Part shown: in pieces, positions 34,275 to 46,271 of the stretch
Position numbering within the stretch: the first letter of the stretch is position 1
Layout of the letters: each line of letters opens with the position of its first letter
NCBI GenBank assembly: GCA_004431415.1
Contig: QPMI01000549.1
Coordinates: forward strand, 62,001 to 126,000
Source of the DNA: Cyanophora paradoxa
Lineage: Eukaryota > Glaucocystophyceae > Cyanophorales > Cyanophoraceae
DNA length: 64,000 nt
Reading direction: 5' to 3'
Notes under the pieces: generated by a model
What the model was told of the DNA's origin: nothing
Database searches by the model: none
What the model saw: only the letters and a program-made list of their open reading frames with translations
Position numbers and translations under genes: made by a program

Positions 34275-34850
34275 TCAGCGGCGGTAGGCGCCCTCGCGGC
34301 GGTACGCGTACGTGACGCCGCCCTGCGGGGCGGCGATCTGCGCCCCGCGGCTCCCCTGCCCGCCCGCCTCCCGCTGCAGCGCCTCCCTCAGCTCGTCGTA
34401 CACGCCGGGGTACGGCGCCATGTACACGTATCTGCGTACCCCCGCTCTGGAGGGGCGGGGGCCGGCGAGGAGCGCGGGGGTCGCGCGGGGCGCACCCGCG
34501 GTCGGGGATGAGCGAGGCGTCGACGGGCGAGTCGTTGTAGCGGCCCTCGGGAGCCGTCTGCACGCGCGTGTGCGCCCCGAACGTCGGGCTCGGGCTCGGC
34601 CGCGCAGCCGCCGCCGCCGCGCCGCCGCCGTAGCCGCCGCCGGACGCGGGCCGGTTGTACCCCTGCGACTGCTGCGCCGGCTGCTGGGCGCCCCCGTACG
34701 GGTCGTTGTAGCCGTACTGCGGCTCGCTCCGCTGCTCCTGCCAGCCCGGCCCCGCCCACGTCACGCGGGGCGCCGGCGAGAAGGCAAGGGGAACCGGGGT
34801 ACGCCGCGTCGCACCTGCTGGTTGCCGTACCCCTGCTGCTGCTGATGCTG

Positions 34851-34888
<38 letters not shown>

Positions 34889-36743
34889 ACTGGGCGTAGT
34901 AGGAGGGGTCCTCGTAGTACTTGGTCTGCGGGGGTGCGGGGCGTCAGGGCGCGGCCCGGCCCGCGGCGAAGCGGAGCGGAGGGAAGAAGAGGCTGGCGGC
35001 CCTTGGGGCGCCCCGCGAGGTGGAGGGAGGGTCGGACCTGGCCGTCGGCGGGGTCGACGTAGTAGTACTTTCGGGCGTTGTCGTCCCAGAAGTACTCGAT
35101 GCCCTGCGGGGCGCGGGGCGCGGGGTGGGGAGGAGAGGGGCAGTCAGGCGCGTCTCGGGAGGGCGGCGGCCGGGCGGCGAGGGCGCAGAGAATTCGCGAA
35201 CCTGGTTCTGCTCCTGGTGCTGCTGCTGCTGTTGTTGGTTCTGGCTGTACCCCTGCTGATTGTGCGACTGCTGGCCGTACCCGGAGGACTGCTGCTGGCC
35301 GTACCCGGAGGATTGCTGCTGGCTGTACCCCGACTGCTGCTGGTTGTAACCCGACTGCTGCTGCGGCTGCTGCTGCTGTTGCTGCTGGCCGTAGCCGTAG
35401 CCCGACTGCTGGGCGGGCTGCTGGTACGACTGCTGCGCCGGCGGCTGGTAGGACTGCGGCTGCGGGGCCGCCGCCGGCGAGGGGGACGGGCGCGGCATGC
35501 CGGGCGGCGCCCCGGGCCTGCGAAGGCGTCAGGCACCCCCAGTGGAACTGGCGGGGAGGGGGAGAGGTGGACAACGGCGCGCGCATTCCGGGGGGTGCGC
35601 CGGTGGGGGTAGAGGACGTGCGCGGCATGGCTTGCGTGGGGGTACCGGCCGACGGGCGCCCGGGGGGCGGAGCGAGGCCGGCCACCTACCCCCCATTGAT
35701 CAGCGGCGACGAAGAGGAAGGGGGGGGCGGGGGTAGAACGCTCGCCTGCCAGCGGACGGTGATGCGGCTGCCCTTGGCCTCCAGCTCCGAGGGGGGTACC
35801 TCGCTGTGGTCAGTGGACTTGACGGGGTACTCCTTCTCGACGCCGTTGGGGGGCGCCTCGGGCCCGGCGCGGGCGTCTCCGACCGGGGCGTCGACCTGCG
35901 CGGCGGCGGCGGTCTCAGAGCGGGTTCGAGTCCCAAGAGGGCCGCTTCGGCGCGCCTCGCCGAGGTAGTCCTTCCCGATCATATCCTTGTCCCAGATCTT
36001 CAGGTTTACCGCTGCGCGCGGTTCAAAAACTGTGGAGGGTGCGATCAAATCCGAGGGCGCGCACCGTCCAGCGGGTCGTCGCCGCCCTTCGCCACGGGGA
36101 ACGTGATCTTGAAGTTCCAGACGGGGTTCAGGCTGTCCGAGATCGTCTCGCTGCGCCCGAGCTCCTTCCCGTGGTACGAAGCCTGAGAGGAGCGGTTAGG
36201 GTTGAGAGGAGCGAGAGGCGCCGGCACGCACGACGAGGAACGGGTCGCTCTTCCCGTTCATGTCTCGCGCGACCAGACTGCGCTGCGAGTCAGCGGTGCG
36301 CCGCGGGCGGGAGGCGCGCGGGACTCGCTTGTGGCCGCTGATAACGGTGAGCGTGACGCGCTCGCCGGCCCGCAGGCGGCGGCCGGGCGCCCCGGGGGCG
36401 GAACCGATGGGCGTGCCTCCAGGGCGAGGCGGGGGCGCGCCTGCGGGCGCAGGAGGCCTGCCAGGAGGCGGCCCCGGCTGCGCAGCGGTCGTGGGGCGGG
36501 TCAGCGAAGGGAAGTGGTCGAGCCGCCACTTGTCCGCCCAACGGCTCCCACGGCCGCGCCCTGCGAAGCAGCTAGGCGCGTGGCGAGTCGTGCTGACTAA
36601 CGCACCTTCCAGCCGGGAGGGCGGGCCCCCGGCGGGGCAGCGCCGCCTTGGTACTGGCCGCCCAGCGACATCTGCTGCATCTGCTGAACCCCCTGGTCGT
36701 ACTGCTGCTGATACTGCTGCTGGTACTGCTGCTGGTACGCCAT
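34275..36743 (-). CDS. C2-domain protein with Gln/Tyr-rich and WW-like segments
   Basis: Probably a membrane- or RNA-granule-associated adaptor (inference). The ATG at 36743 begins MAYQQQYQQQYQQQYDQGVQ and continues to PPGWK. Next are GERVTLTVISGHK, RSLVARDMNGKSDPFLV, ASYHGKELGRSETISDSLNP, VWNFKITFPVAKGGDDPLDG and AVNLKIWDKDMIGKDYLGEA. This is a C2 fold with calcium-type Asp residues (DMNGKSDPF and WDKDMIGKD). A region with many GYGQQQ, SGYNQQQSGY and QQSSGYGQQ repeats follows (about 35200-35500). One exon, GIEYFWDDNARKYYYVDPAD, resembles a WW domain. The tail has YYEDPSYYAQYEQQQ and ends YAYRREGAYRR, TGA at 34275-34277. The low-complexity segment is prion-like in composition. Introns are short, with GT donors such as gtgcgtgccgg and a branch-site-like ctaac before cctctcag near 36190. 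Confidence 0.75.
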
Positions 36744-37175
36744 AGCTGCGCGCCTCCGACTGGAGCGACTTGAGAGAACTGTAGTCGCTGTACCCGGGAC
36801 CGCAGCTGGCTCAGCCTGGCTGCTGGCTGCTGAGAGCTGGCAGCCGCTGAGCAGCCAGGCAGCAGCCAGGGCAGCTGGAACAGGCAGCAGCTCGTGCCAC
36901 ACAGTCCTGCCACAGTTCTGCAGCTTCTGCTTCAGTTTGGCACGCTGCTGCGCGGGGGTGCGCTTGTGGGCGCAGCACCGACGGTACGCGCGCGCAGAAC
37001 GGTACGATACGGTGCGTGGTACGGTCTCGCGCGCGCAACTTTTGCGGCGAGCACCGGTCAGCGGGATTTGCGTTATTTCGACGGGCTGTTCACCGAAATC
37101 CGATGGTGCGCTCATTCCGCGTTCTGGTTGTCCGCGCGTCCGCAGCGCCGCAGGCTTCTTTCGAGGTGCCGCCGC
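36744..37175. other. Upstream region of the C2/WW gene
   Basis: No gene is supported. 36790-36880 is rich in short ggcagc/agctgg repeats, and 36980-37030 in ggtacgatacggt words. It is the likely promoter of the minus-strand C2/WW gene. Confidence 0.4.
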
Positions 37176-38640
37176 ATCCATGGCCAGTACTAGTACTAGT
37201 GATCGGTGGCCCAGTGGCGGCGTTCCCGTCTGGCCCGGAGGCCCTCGCCTGGTCTTGGGGACTCGTGGACTGCATGTATGGCGTGCCCAACCCCCGCGCC
37301 CGCTTCTGCTCTGATTCGGTGACTCGCGCCCAGGAGGGGGCCGGGGATGTGTCGGCGCGGGCGGGAGACTCGTCGGGCCGGCGGGCCGTGCCGCAGCCGC
37401 AGCCTGCAGCTGGCCCCCGGCAAGGCGAGCGCCGTGGCGTGCTGCAGCTGGGCCCTGGGGCGGGCGAGGCGGCCCCGCTTCGCCGGCGCGCGGGACCTCC
37501 CGCGGGACCCTCCCTCGCCTTACGAGTACGTTCCGACTCCAGGGCGCGGCGCCGGCGCCGGCTATAGCTAGAGGAGAAGGTGGGTAAGTGACCAGCAGCG
37601 AGCGGTGGGCGGTGGGCGACGGGCCCTGCCGCTGCGGGCGGCGGGTGGCGGGCGCCGGGCACCGGACCCTGCCGGTGCGGGCGGCGCCGGGGGCGGCGGG
37701 CGGAGCGCGTCAGCGATCGCCGATCTTCCTCCGCTGCCGCGTCATCGGCTGCGCCGTCGACGCCGTGACAAAGTTGGGGTACGCCTGCCGCCTCGCCAGT
37801 CATCGTACCCCGGCCTGACGAGGTTTCAGGTACGTGCTGTAGACCTCCTTCCTCCGATCCTGCTCCTGTACTCTATCCTCCAGGCGAGCTGTACATGCAC
37901 CCCCCCATTTTCCCCCTCCCCCCAAACGACCCTCTTCTCCCAGTCCCCGGGCCCTGACTCGGCGCTCGTCGGTTTCAGCTACGTGCTGTACCTTGGGGTG
38001 GACCCCCTTCCTCCTGCTCCTGTACTGTATCCTGCAGGCGAGCTGTACCCCCCTTTTCCCCTCCCCCAAACAACCCTCTTCTTCCAGTCCCTGACCCGGC
38101 GCTCGGCAGCTATGTCCTCTTCGGGACGCCAAAATTGTTTTTCGCTCGGATAGGTCCGGCCAGCCAGGAAGGGGGTTTCCCCCCTCTCTACGCGCCGCTG
38201 TTTCCAGCGGCTCGGCCGGACCGTTCTCTTGGGGACGCCACCGCCCACGCGGGGGCGGACAGCGGCGCCCGCGAGATCTTTCTCCAGGTACCCCCCACTC
38301 CGGGCTTCACCCCTCCCCTGCCCGCCCGCCCACTGCAGCTGGTGCAATACTTGCCACTGCCGTTCACAGCGGTTCGGCTTTCGGGCGGAGCGGTTCGTGG
38401 TGGACTACTACCGCCTGCAGGCACGGCCTCTTCTTCCGGCTCCGGGGCGCGGGCTGCGGGCTGCGGGGGAGGATCGGATTCGTCATCAGCACAACACTAG
38501 TACTGTATATACGATATGTAGCTACAACTGCGGGCCGCAGCCGCCGCCCGGCGCGAGGCTCCGCTGCGCCGGCTCATGCGAATGCGTCGTCAGACTTCCG
38601 ATCGCGAAGCGCTAGTGGAGCCGCGGCCTACCGTGTAGAA
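37176..38640. other. Possible unidentified plus-strand gene, unresolved
   Basis: Some plus-strand segments look protein-like: PSGPEALAWSWGLVDCMYGV near 37220-37290, SPIFLRCRVIGCAVDAVTKL near 37720-37775 and FRAERFVVDYYR near 38375. They sit in different frames with possible GT-AG joins (cgcgtcag at 37711-37718). I recognise no family and cannot build a continuous model, so I do not call a CDS. Confidence 0.25.
37825..38105 (+). repeat. Imperfect tandem repeat, two units of about 145 bp
   Basis: Both units begin ggtttcag, then (c/g)tacgtgctgta, run through cctgctcctgtac and caggcgagctgtac, then a C/T-rich stretch with ccccaaac(g/a)accctcttct and end near cggcgctcg. They start at about 37825 and 37972. 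They may be duplicated exon-intron modules of the unresolved gene. Confidence 0.65.
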
Positions 38641-40287
38641 CTTATAATTAGTTATCTTTTGCTCAGTAATTGTCTTTTGCTCACTCTTTTCTATGGGCGG
38701 TTTGATGAAAACGCGGTAATCTGGTACCGCGCTAAAGCGCCTATACTATGATAGTTGTTAGGGACCTATAGCTAGAGCGCATGCTACTCAGAAATATAAT
38801 GCACGTAACCGCTCGGTGGATTTGTGTGTTGTATGATGGTGCACGTGGGGCGAGGGGGACAGCGCGCTAGCTAATATAGGCGACAAAATGCAGTAATGAA
38901 GATTGCGGGACGCGGTAAGCTAGCTCGCCTGGAGTGGCCCTGCACATGTAGTTTCGACTCGAAGTGTTTTTTCCGACTCGGAGGATCGATTCGCTTTCGT
39001 GCAGTTCGAATATTAATTTGAATTCTCCGACGTCGTGTTCGATCTCGCGACTCGCGAGTCGCGAATCGCGATCGCGTATCGTGATCTTTGCAATTGCAAG
39101 TCCGCGACTCGCGGGCCGACTCCGGATCCCGGGCGGATTCCCGGCCGACCCGGGCCGACTCCCCCGGCCGAGTCGCCGAGTCGACGCCGACTCGTGCATC
39201 GATAGCATGATCAATGATCATGGATTCATGATCATGATCAGTGCATGCATGCGCCGCGGCGCATGATCGATCGCGTTGCATCGATATCGGATGATTCGAA
39301 TTCGGATCGCGATCGCCGAGTCGATCGCCGATCGGCGCGCGCGGATCGATGATCGGAGTAGTCCGACGGTCCGGGAGTACTAGTACTAGTCTGCCTGCGC
39401 CGCGCGCGGCCCGCGCGCGGACCGTCGGACTCTCGGATCCGGAGTCTCGGAGACTCGGAGAGTGGCTGGCGGCGCAGGCCCGCGTAACACGGTACCCAGC
39501 TCGACCGTCGGACGGTCTTATCATCTCGCGCAGCCGCGCACGGCGGCGCACCGCGGCCGTGTGTCTGTCCAGCTGGTGTCACAGTGTACCGCCGGTAGCC
39601 TAGTAGGCTGTAGCAACTTACTAGCAAGCGGTATACGTAGGCTGCTGCTGGAGCACGCGCGCGCGTCGTTCCGCGGCCGGTTGTGGCCCGCGCCGGTGGA
39701 CCGGAGCGAAGATTGGTGAATCGGTCGCAAGCAGCTGCGGTCCAGCTCGCGCGGGGAGCGGAGTCGGAGTCGGAGACAAGTCGGATCGATATCCGGAGCG
39801 GCTAGCTATAGCGCTCCTCGCGCGCGCGCACGGCGTGGCTCCTCGAGCTTGCAGTCGTATCATTTCAGTTTGCAGTATACATACGACTACTACGATAGCA
39901 GCCGGTCTCGCGATATCTGCAGACTTCGATAGACTGATCATGATCATGAGAGATATCGATCTAGAGCGCAATTGCAAGCTCAAGGCCGCGGATCCCGGAA
40001 AACGCGCGGGCCGTCTCTCCGCCGTCCGCGGCAGGGCCCCGCCCAAGCTTCAGGCCTACAGGTGCTCAATGCATCCGCGGCCTGTGCTTGCGATCGCTCC
40101 GCAGGCTGAAACTCCAGCCCCCAGCTGCAGGTCCAGCTCGTGCATGCATGTGTTCGGAATTCGAAGCTCGCGGCCGCGGCCGGCCGCGGAGTCGAAGGGC
40201 GCCCTCGCGGCGGCGGCCCTTGGCCTAGGCCTGAACCTTCTCACCGCTTTGTTCGTTTTCGGTGCGCTGGCGCCTGTCGCAGTGCGC
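38641..40287. other. Intergenic region dense in self-complementary words
   Basis: No coding segment is supported. 39000-39330 is packed with tcgcgagtcgcgaatcgcga, catgatcatgatca and cgatcgcgatcg words. 39375-39400 has gtactagtactagt. 38640-38780 is lower in GC. The right end is presumably the promoter of the secreted glycoprotein gene. Confidence 0.45.
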
Positions 40288-43200
40288 ATGCAGGGCCCCC
40301 TAGGCCTCCTCCTCGCTCTCCTTCTTTGCTGCGGCCATTGACTCCTCGGCCTCCTTCGAATTCTGCTCGCGATTGCAGCCCTGGCAGGCGCGGCCGGTGC
40401 GGCGGCGGCCGCCGAGTCGGTCCTCACGGCGCCCTCGATTCCCATCGGCGCCTCCAGGTTCTGCGTTGGTGCGCATGCAGTGCACGTGCTGGCTCTCCTC
40501 TATATATAGCTAGATATCCGAAGTTCAAAGTTCGCAATCGGAACTGATCTCATTTAATTATATTTCATGCAGGCGGCCCGGACCTTCGGCAGCCGGGTGA
40601 TGCTGCAGGCCCAGGCGGAGTCAGCAGCGACCGCCTCCCAGGTGCGCGCCGCCCTCGAGCTCGCCGCGCCTCTCCTTTCCTCTTCTGACCACCCGCGCAG
40701 TGTTCAACATGGACCCGTCTTCTACCGAGGCCAGCGGCACCAACGCGTACTTTAACAGCCCATTCTGCGCGCACGAGCCAGTTTCTGTCTGACCGTGAAC
40801 TCCGAATTTTAAACTGAATTCGAAGCGGCGCGCAGCAATGGCTTTCGACCCCACGGACGGTGCACGATTCCAGGCTTCGCAATATATGTCACTTCCATTT
40901 GTTGATGCAGGCGCAGGGAGCCTGTACGTCGGAGGATACTTTCACATCTGGAAGATCAACGGCTCGTGCCACGCCAAGACCATCTTCGGGTCGACGGGCT
41001 GCTCCGGATTAAGCGGTGGGCCCAGCGACATCGACGCCTGGGGTCCTTCACTTAATGACGATATAACCAACTACGTGGGGCCGAACATCGCGACGGGCGC
41101 GCCCGCGGCCGGCGCGGCTCCCGTGCCAGCGATGGGAGTGTGCCTCCCGTACATCACGGGGCTCGCGCTCGGCACGCTCTATTCTAACCGGCTCTACTTT
41201 GTGACTGGCTCGGCGAACCTGTATTCGGACAGCCCGAGCGGACGCTTCGCCCGAATCTTCTACCTGGATCTGGTCGCTGGCACCGTCGGGACCCTGTGGG
41301 AGCAGCAGGGGGCGTACGAGCTGCGCGCGCTCGCGACCAAGAACGACAAGGTCTATTTCGTGAAGAGCACGTCGGTCGACCTGCTACCTGCTTATCCTCC
41401 GACCGTTACGACGACAACGCTCGAGTACGTCTTCGAGAACGGCACGTCGGCTTCTTCGACGCACGTCGACGTTTTCAACGCGCACAACGTCTTCGTCGTC
41501 CCGAACGGCCTCGCGGTGGACCCCGACAAGGACGTCTTCTACATCGCGGGCTGGGGGGCCAAAGCCGCCACCAAACCTTTCTCCTCCAAGCCGACTGTCG
41601 ACCACGTTCCTGCCGTCTGGAAGGTGACTGTTTTCCCCCGAAGCCGCCTTTTCGAAAACGCGTAGTATCGATCGATCGGCGGCAGGTCGATCTCAGCCGG
41701 TCATCCTCGGAGCTCGACGCGGTCGCAGGGCTTTCTTCGGCCCCAAATTACAGATGGACCAAGCTGGCGACCGGGCCGCTCGACCTCGCTTTCCCCCTCG
41801 GCATCGCACTCTTCAGGAGCTCCTCCTTGTGCGTCCGCGATTTGAAATCGAATATGTCCTTGGGTCGACGTCATTGTGTCTCATGCATAGGAGTTTGACT
41901 GCCGCTCACGCTGGGATCCGATCCCTTCAGGAGGCCGATGAAGCGGCTGTACGTGGCCTGGGCAAGACACGTCCGCACCGTTTCAGAAGGCGCCGCTGGC
42001 GAGACCCTACAACCCGCCGATTGGACAATCTCATCGTACGACCCGCTTCAAGGTCTTCGATATATGCCTTTGCAACATGATATCGATGCGTATCGAGATC
42101 GGTGACCGTCGGACACCGATCGCAGGCGACAGGCTGATGCGCATCGAGGTCGTCGACACCGTTCCAGCGTGCGCCTTTCCTCTAAATCTTTTGATGATCA
42201 GCCGGGGACATGTACATTGCTCATGCATATTCGTACCGTCGACGCCGATTTCTAGGCCTGCCGAATTTCCGACAGTGGACGCGTTCACGAGATTGGGCGG
42301 ACCTGCAAACCCGCGGGCAACCGCGGACAGCTACGACACTACTTTCACACACTCGACGGTGGGACTCGCTGCGGCCGAAGTGAACGGCTTTCCGTACATC
42401 TTCGCGTCGTGGTCTGGCAGCGATGCGACCTGGACCTCACTCTACACGACGTGCGCGCTCAAGTCCTCGAACCGCGCCAGCTCGCGCCGGCTGGGTCTAA
42501 CGCGCCGAGCCCTATGATCAGGCGCCCCGCCGTCTGCGACGTCTCCCCCAACGCCGAAACCTACGACTGCGCCGTCCTGGCCAGCGTGCTGGCGGGCAAG
42601 GGCGTGCCGCCCGCCCCCCAGTCGCCGGCTTCCACGATCTGCCCCGCGTGGAATTGCTCCGGCGCCGTCGCCGCCGTCCCGCTCACAGCCACCTACAAGG
42701 TGCCCTCTAGATCTCAGACAGAAGAGCTCTGGATCCTGCGCGGCTCACCCGTACGCGCGGCGCAGGTGCAGTGCCCGCCGAACGTGACCATCGCGCGGGT
42801 GGGCCCTGTGCCCGGCAGCGGCCTCTGCGGCGCACGCATGCCCGACCTGCGCTACCTCATCACTCTCTCCACGGGGCAGTGTGCGTCTCTCTAGAACGAG
42901 TCCGTATTCTGGTGCTGATGGTTAATGTTCATATTTGTGCAGCGTGGAACTCGCCTGGAGGCCCCATCATCACGCAGTACCCCGAAGTCGACGCCCTCCT
43001 CCTGCCCGACCCGCGCACGGCCTCTCCCTCCGACGAGTGGGCGGCGGCGGCGGGCGCGGGCCCCTTCGGCAAGTACACAGCGAACTTCACCGTCGAGAAC
43101 AATTCCGGGCTCGGCCCCACCGGCAGCTGCTCCTTCGACGTCTACGTGACCGACGAGTCGGGCCCCTGCCTGGACAATGCCTGTCCGCCCCGCGAGGTCG

Positions 43201-44022
43201 ACGCCCCTCTGCCAGTGGGCGCCTGCTCCGCTCCCTTGCCGAATCTGAAGGAGAACATGACCTTCGGAGCGGCGGACTGCATGCGGGCGAGGCCCTTCGC
43301 CGCCACTGAGTACGAGCAGCTGCCCGCTGCAGTGCGCACATTTTCGCTTTCCCTGCTGTCGCTGGAACTGCGAGAGCTCACACGCTCGCTCGCACGTTAA
43401 CAGGACGCGACGTCGGTGGCGATCGAGCAGCCCGTCGACGTCACGCTCCGCCACCGCTCGTACCCGTCCGGCGACGCGTGCCGCGTTCGGTACTCTTTGT
43501 TCCGGGCGTCGCCGCCGTCGCTCGTGGCCGGGCCGCCCTCCCTCGCGCGCATCAACGCGACGGCAAACGCGAGCGCTGCCCCCGTCAACGTCACTTTCCC
43601 GTGCGCCCTTGTGGCCCCCCCAAATTAGCTCGACGAGCGCTGCTGACCGCCGCGTTCGACGAAGGTGGAACCTTGGCGGACAGAGCATGTGCGCGGACGT
43701 GCCTCAGAGCTGCAAGCTCAGGGTCCCGGGTGCCTCGGAGGGCCTCTGGGCCGTGTCCGAGTCGGATCCCCTCCACGTGCTCTCCCTCTCCCCCGTCGTC
43801 CCCGACCTCGGGTCCGTCTTTTCGTCTTTGCGAAAACGGCGTATCTCGCGATCGGTTCCCTAACGTTTGCTGCGCAGGCCCGGCGTGCTCCGCAAGTACG
43901 CCGTGACGCTCTCGTGCCGCTTCAACACGGCGGCGGGCGCCGCCGTCCCGCGCTACTCCGTGGCGACCTCGTGGACTGTCGAGGTCGTGGCTACAGGCGA
44001 GGGGCCCGCGGCGCTCCCGTAG
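40288..44022 (+). CDS. Secreted glycoprotein: beta-propeller-like N-terminal part, HYR-like C-terminal part
   Basis: Probable extracellular or cell-surface protein. The ATG at 40288 starts MQGPLGLLLALLLCC. Removing a 45-nt GC-AG intron (40334-40378) joins this to ALAGAAGAAAAAES, giving a typical signal peptide; without splicing there is a TGA. Further exons give SIPIGASRFCV and FNMDPSSTEASGTNAYF. The large exon from about 40840 has repeat units typical of propellers (GAGSLYVGGYFHIWKI, NGLAVDPDKDVFYIAGWG, NDKVYFVKSTSVDL). After 42500 come Cys-rich exons with VQCPPNVTIARVG, GGPIITQYP and CSFDVYVTDESGPCLDNACP, which resemble HYR repeats. Many N-glycosylation sequons are present (NGS, NGT, NCS, NVT, NFT, NNS, NMT, NAT, NAS). 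The stop is TAG at 44020-44022. I see no transmembrane segment. The middle exons (41650-42260) are uncertain. Confidence 0.68.
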
Positions 44023-44246
44023 AAACTGGGCACTGTAAAACCGACGCATCGCCCATTCTACTGATCCCTAGATGTAGTCAGGATAGGCCTAGGCCTAAAC
44101 GGCTGTTTTTTATAGCTTCGTTATATCATTTTTAGGACCCGACTCGAAGCCCAAATTTCACAATTGCAATTTGCAAGCTTATGTAGGTTAAGTTCCGTCT
44201 GAAAAATGTCTTTTCAATGCGCGCTGCCCCGGCTCCGCCTAGGGGG

Positions 44247-45707
44247 CTAGGCCTCGGGCGCGGGCGCGACGGGCGCGGCCTCGGCCCCAGCCGCGGGCTC
44301 CGCCGCTACCGCGGGCGACGTGGGGTCTGGGGGGAGGCCGAGGGCGGCGTGGAGGGCGGCGAGGGGCCCCGCGGCCCCCGCGCCGACCCCCGCCAGCCTC
44401 CGGTACTCGTCCGACTCCAGCACCTCCGCCGCCCTCGCCCGCAGCCGCCCCGCCGCCGCCTCCCGCACCTGCGAAGATTAAATGAAATAAAGAAGATCGG
44501 GGCGGGCCATCATCCCCGCGCCTTGGCGGCGGCGGCGGTGTCGCCGAGGGAGCAAGCGGTGTCGAGCACGGCGAGGAGCAGGCCGGGGGCGGCGGCGGCG
44601 GGGGCGGCCCCGGGCGCCGCCAGCAGCTCCGCCGCCCTCGCGCAGAGCGCCGGCACGCCGTAGTAGTCCGCCGCCTGCGCGAGGGGTCCCGGGGTGCGTG
44701 AACATAGTTTTTCGGGCCTCTCAAATTAAAGCTATCATAATTAGAAGCCGTAGAAAGCCAGCGAGTTGGATCGGATAAGGAGCTCGCTCCTGGACGAGCT
44801 CAAGAAGGGCCTCAGCCGCCGGCATGTCCCGGTCGTCACTGGTTACCTGGTCGCCGTCGACTCTTAGCTTGATTTAAAAAAGGTGGTTCGCTCTTAGAAC
44901 TCGGAATATTTCCCCCAGAACAGAACACGTGCGCGGGCCTCGAGGCTGCCGGTGTACAGGAAGCAGAGGAGCGAGAGCGTCGCGCCGGCACTGAAGCCTT
45001 TGAAGCCGACCTCGACCTCCGCCGCCGCCGCCTCCGCCAGCTGCAAATATTTAATAGCCCGTAGATTCAATGGCCAGTCGCGATCGAGCAATACATGTAC
45101 AAGTGATTTATAAGCATTCCGCGCACTTGCAGGCCGTTCTTGAAGTACTCGGTGCGCATCTGAACGCGAAGAATAAATTCAATAAATTCAGCCTGGCAGC
45201 GCCCGGCGCAGTTGCGAGGAATGAATTCGCGGGCGAACCCTCAAGTACCAGAGGTGCGCGGGGATGCGGGCGGCCGCCCCGCCGCCCTCGCCGGGGCAGA
45301 CGAGGGTGACGTCGGGCGGGAGGCGGCAGGCCGCCCCGTTGCGCTCGACGCACGCGAGGCGGAAGAGGCGGCAGTCCTCCTCCAGGTGCTCCGGATCCTG
45401 CCCCGGGCGCAGCTGCGAGACGACCAGTCGCATCTCCGCGAGTTTCCGCTTCAGGAGGCTGGCACCGTTCTCTGAATATGCGAGCTCCCGTTCGAGGAGT
45501 GCGATCTCCGCCCGCAGCGGGGCTTGCGCCTGTGCGGTCTCCCTGCTCTCCTCCGCCTCTCGCTGCGCCAGAATATATAATTGGCTTGATGTGCTTGCGG
45601 TAGCGGTCAAAATGCTTGGCCCGGGCGTGTTGAAAAGCGCCTTGCTCAGTGCGAAACTGCTTCCCACACTCGCACCAAGGGCATTCCCAGTACGAGGTGT
45701 GCTCCAT
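44247..45707 (-). CDS. C2H2 finger + coiled coil + BTB domain protein
   Basis: Likely an adaptor that dimerises through its BTB domain, possibly with CUL3 (inference from the family). The start MEHTSYWECPWCECGKQF at 45707 leads into a C2H2 zinc finger, C-x2-C-x-C-..-F-x5-AFQH-x3-KH. The next exon is coiled-coil: LRAEIALLERELAYSENGAS and KRKLAEMRLVVSQL. The BTB domain follows over several exons: PDVTLVCPGEGGG, IPAHLWYL, MRTEYFKNGLQ, EVEVGFKGFSAGATLSLLCF then LYTGSL, MPAAEALLELVQE and ADYYGVPALCARAAELL. The C-terminus LESDEYRRLAGVGAG ends in an Ala/Pro-rich tail and TAG at 44247-44249. Intron positions inside the BTB core are inferred from continuity of the fold. The order finger-coil-BTB is the reverse of the usual animal BTB-zinc-finger order. 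Confidence 0.72.
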
Positions 45708-46271
45708 TGAATATTACCAATATTCTCGCAGTAACACTTTAGATTTCTATAGCTACGGTGGGCTTCTAGAAGCCGGGCGGGGCCGGTTGCAGTTTGCGAA
45801 TTCGGTCGAAATTAGCTCCGATGCATATGATTCAATTTTGGTCGGAAGTCCCCTTTGCCCCCCCCCCCCCCCCCCCCCCCATGGCCACCCCCCCTCTCTT
45901 TCCCCCAACCTGCATCGGCCGCTCAGTATAAATTTTGCCGCCGTGCATGATCCCCTTCCAATCCTCCTCGAGCTCTCCGTTTTGAAGGTGCTGTCTGTCT
46001 CGGCCTTCACTGGACATTAACAGCTAGACAGATCGACGTCGACAGATTTATTACAGCAATGGTATTATACTACCATATGCATTGCTAATCTAGATCCCAC
46101 CTTCCACATCATGGTAAGACGAGCAGGGGGCGCGGACGAGTCGAAGACCTTGTACACTACTGTACTATAGCTACCGAATGAATAAGATATTAGCGAAAAA
46201 TTAAATGTATTCGAGGGCCCAATCGGCAATCGCCCCGATCAAGCCGGAGTGCAGAGCACGTGCACGGGGCC
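45708..46271. other. Spacer between the BTB gene and the subtilase gene
   Basis: It contains the 23-base C run at 45858-45880, followed by an AT-richer segment (46020-46205) with tattatactaccatatgc. No gene is visible. The left part should be the BTB promoter, and the right end the 3' UTR of the subtilase. Confidence 0.5.
45858..45880. repeat. Poly-C run, 23 bases
   Basis: An uninterrupted run of C between ctttg and atggccacc. Such runs are prone to length errors and may form i-motif or G-quadruplex structures. Confidence 0.95.
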
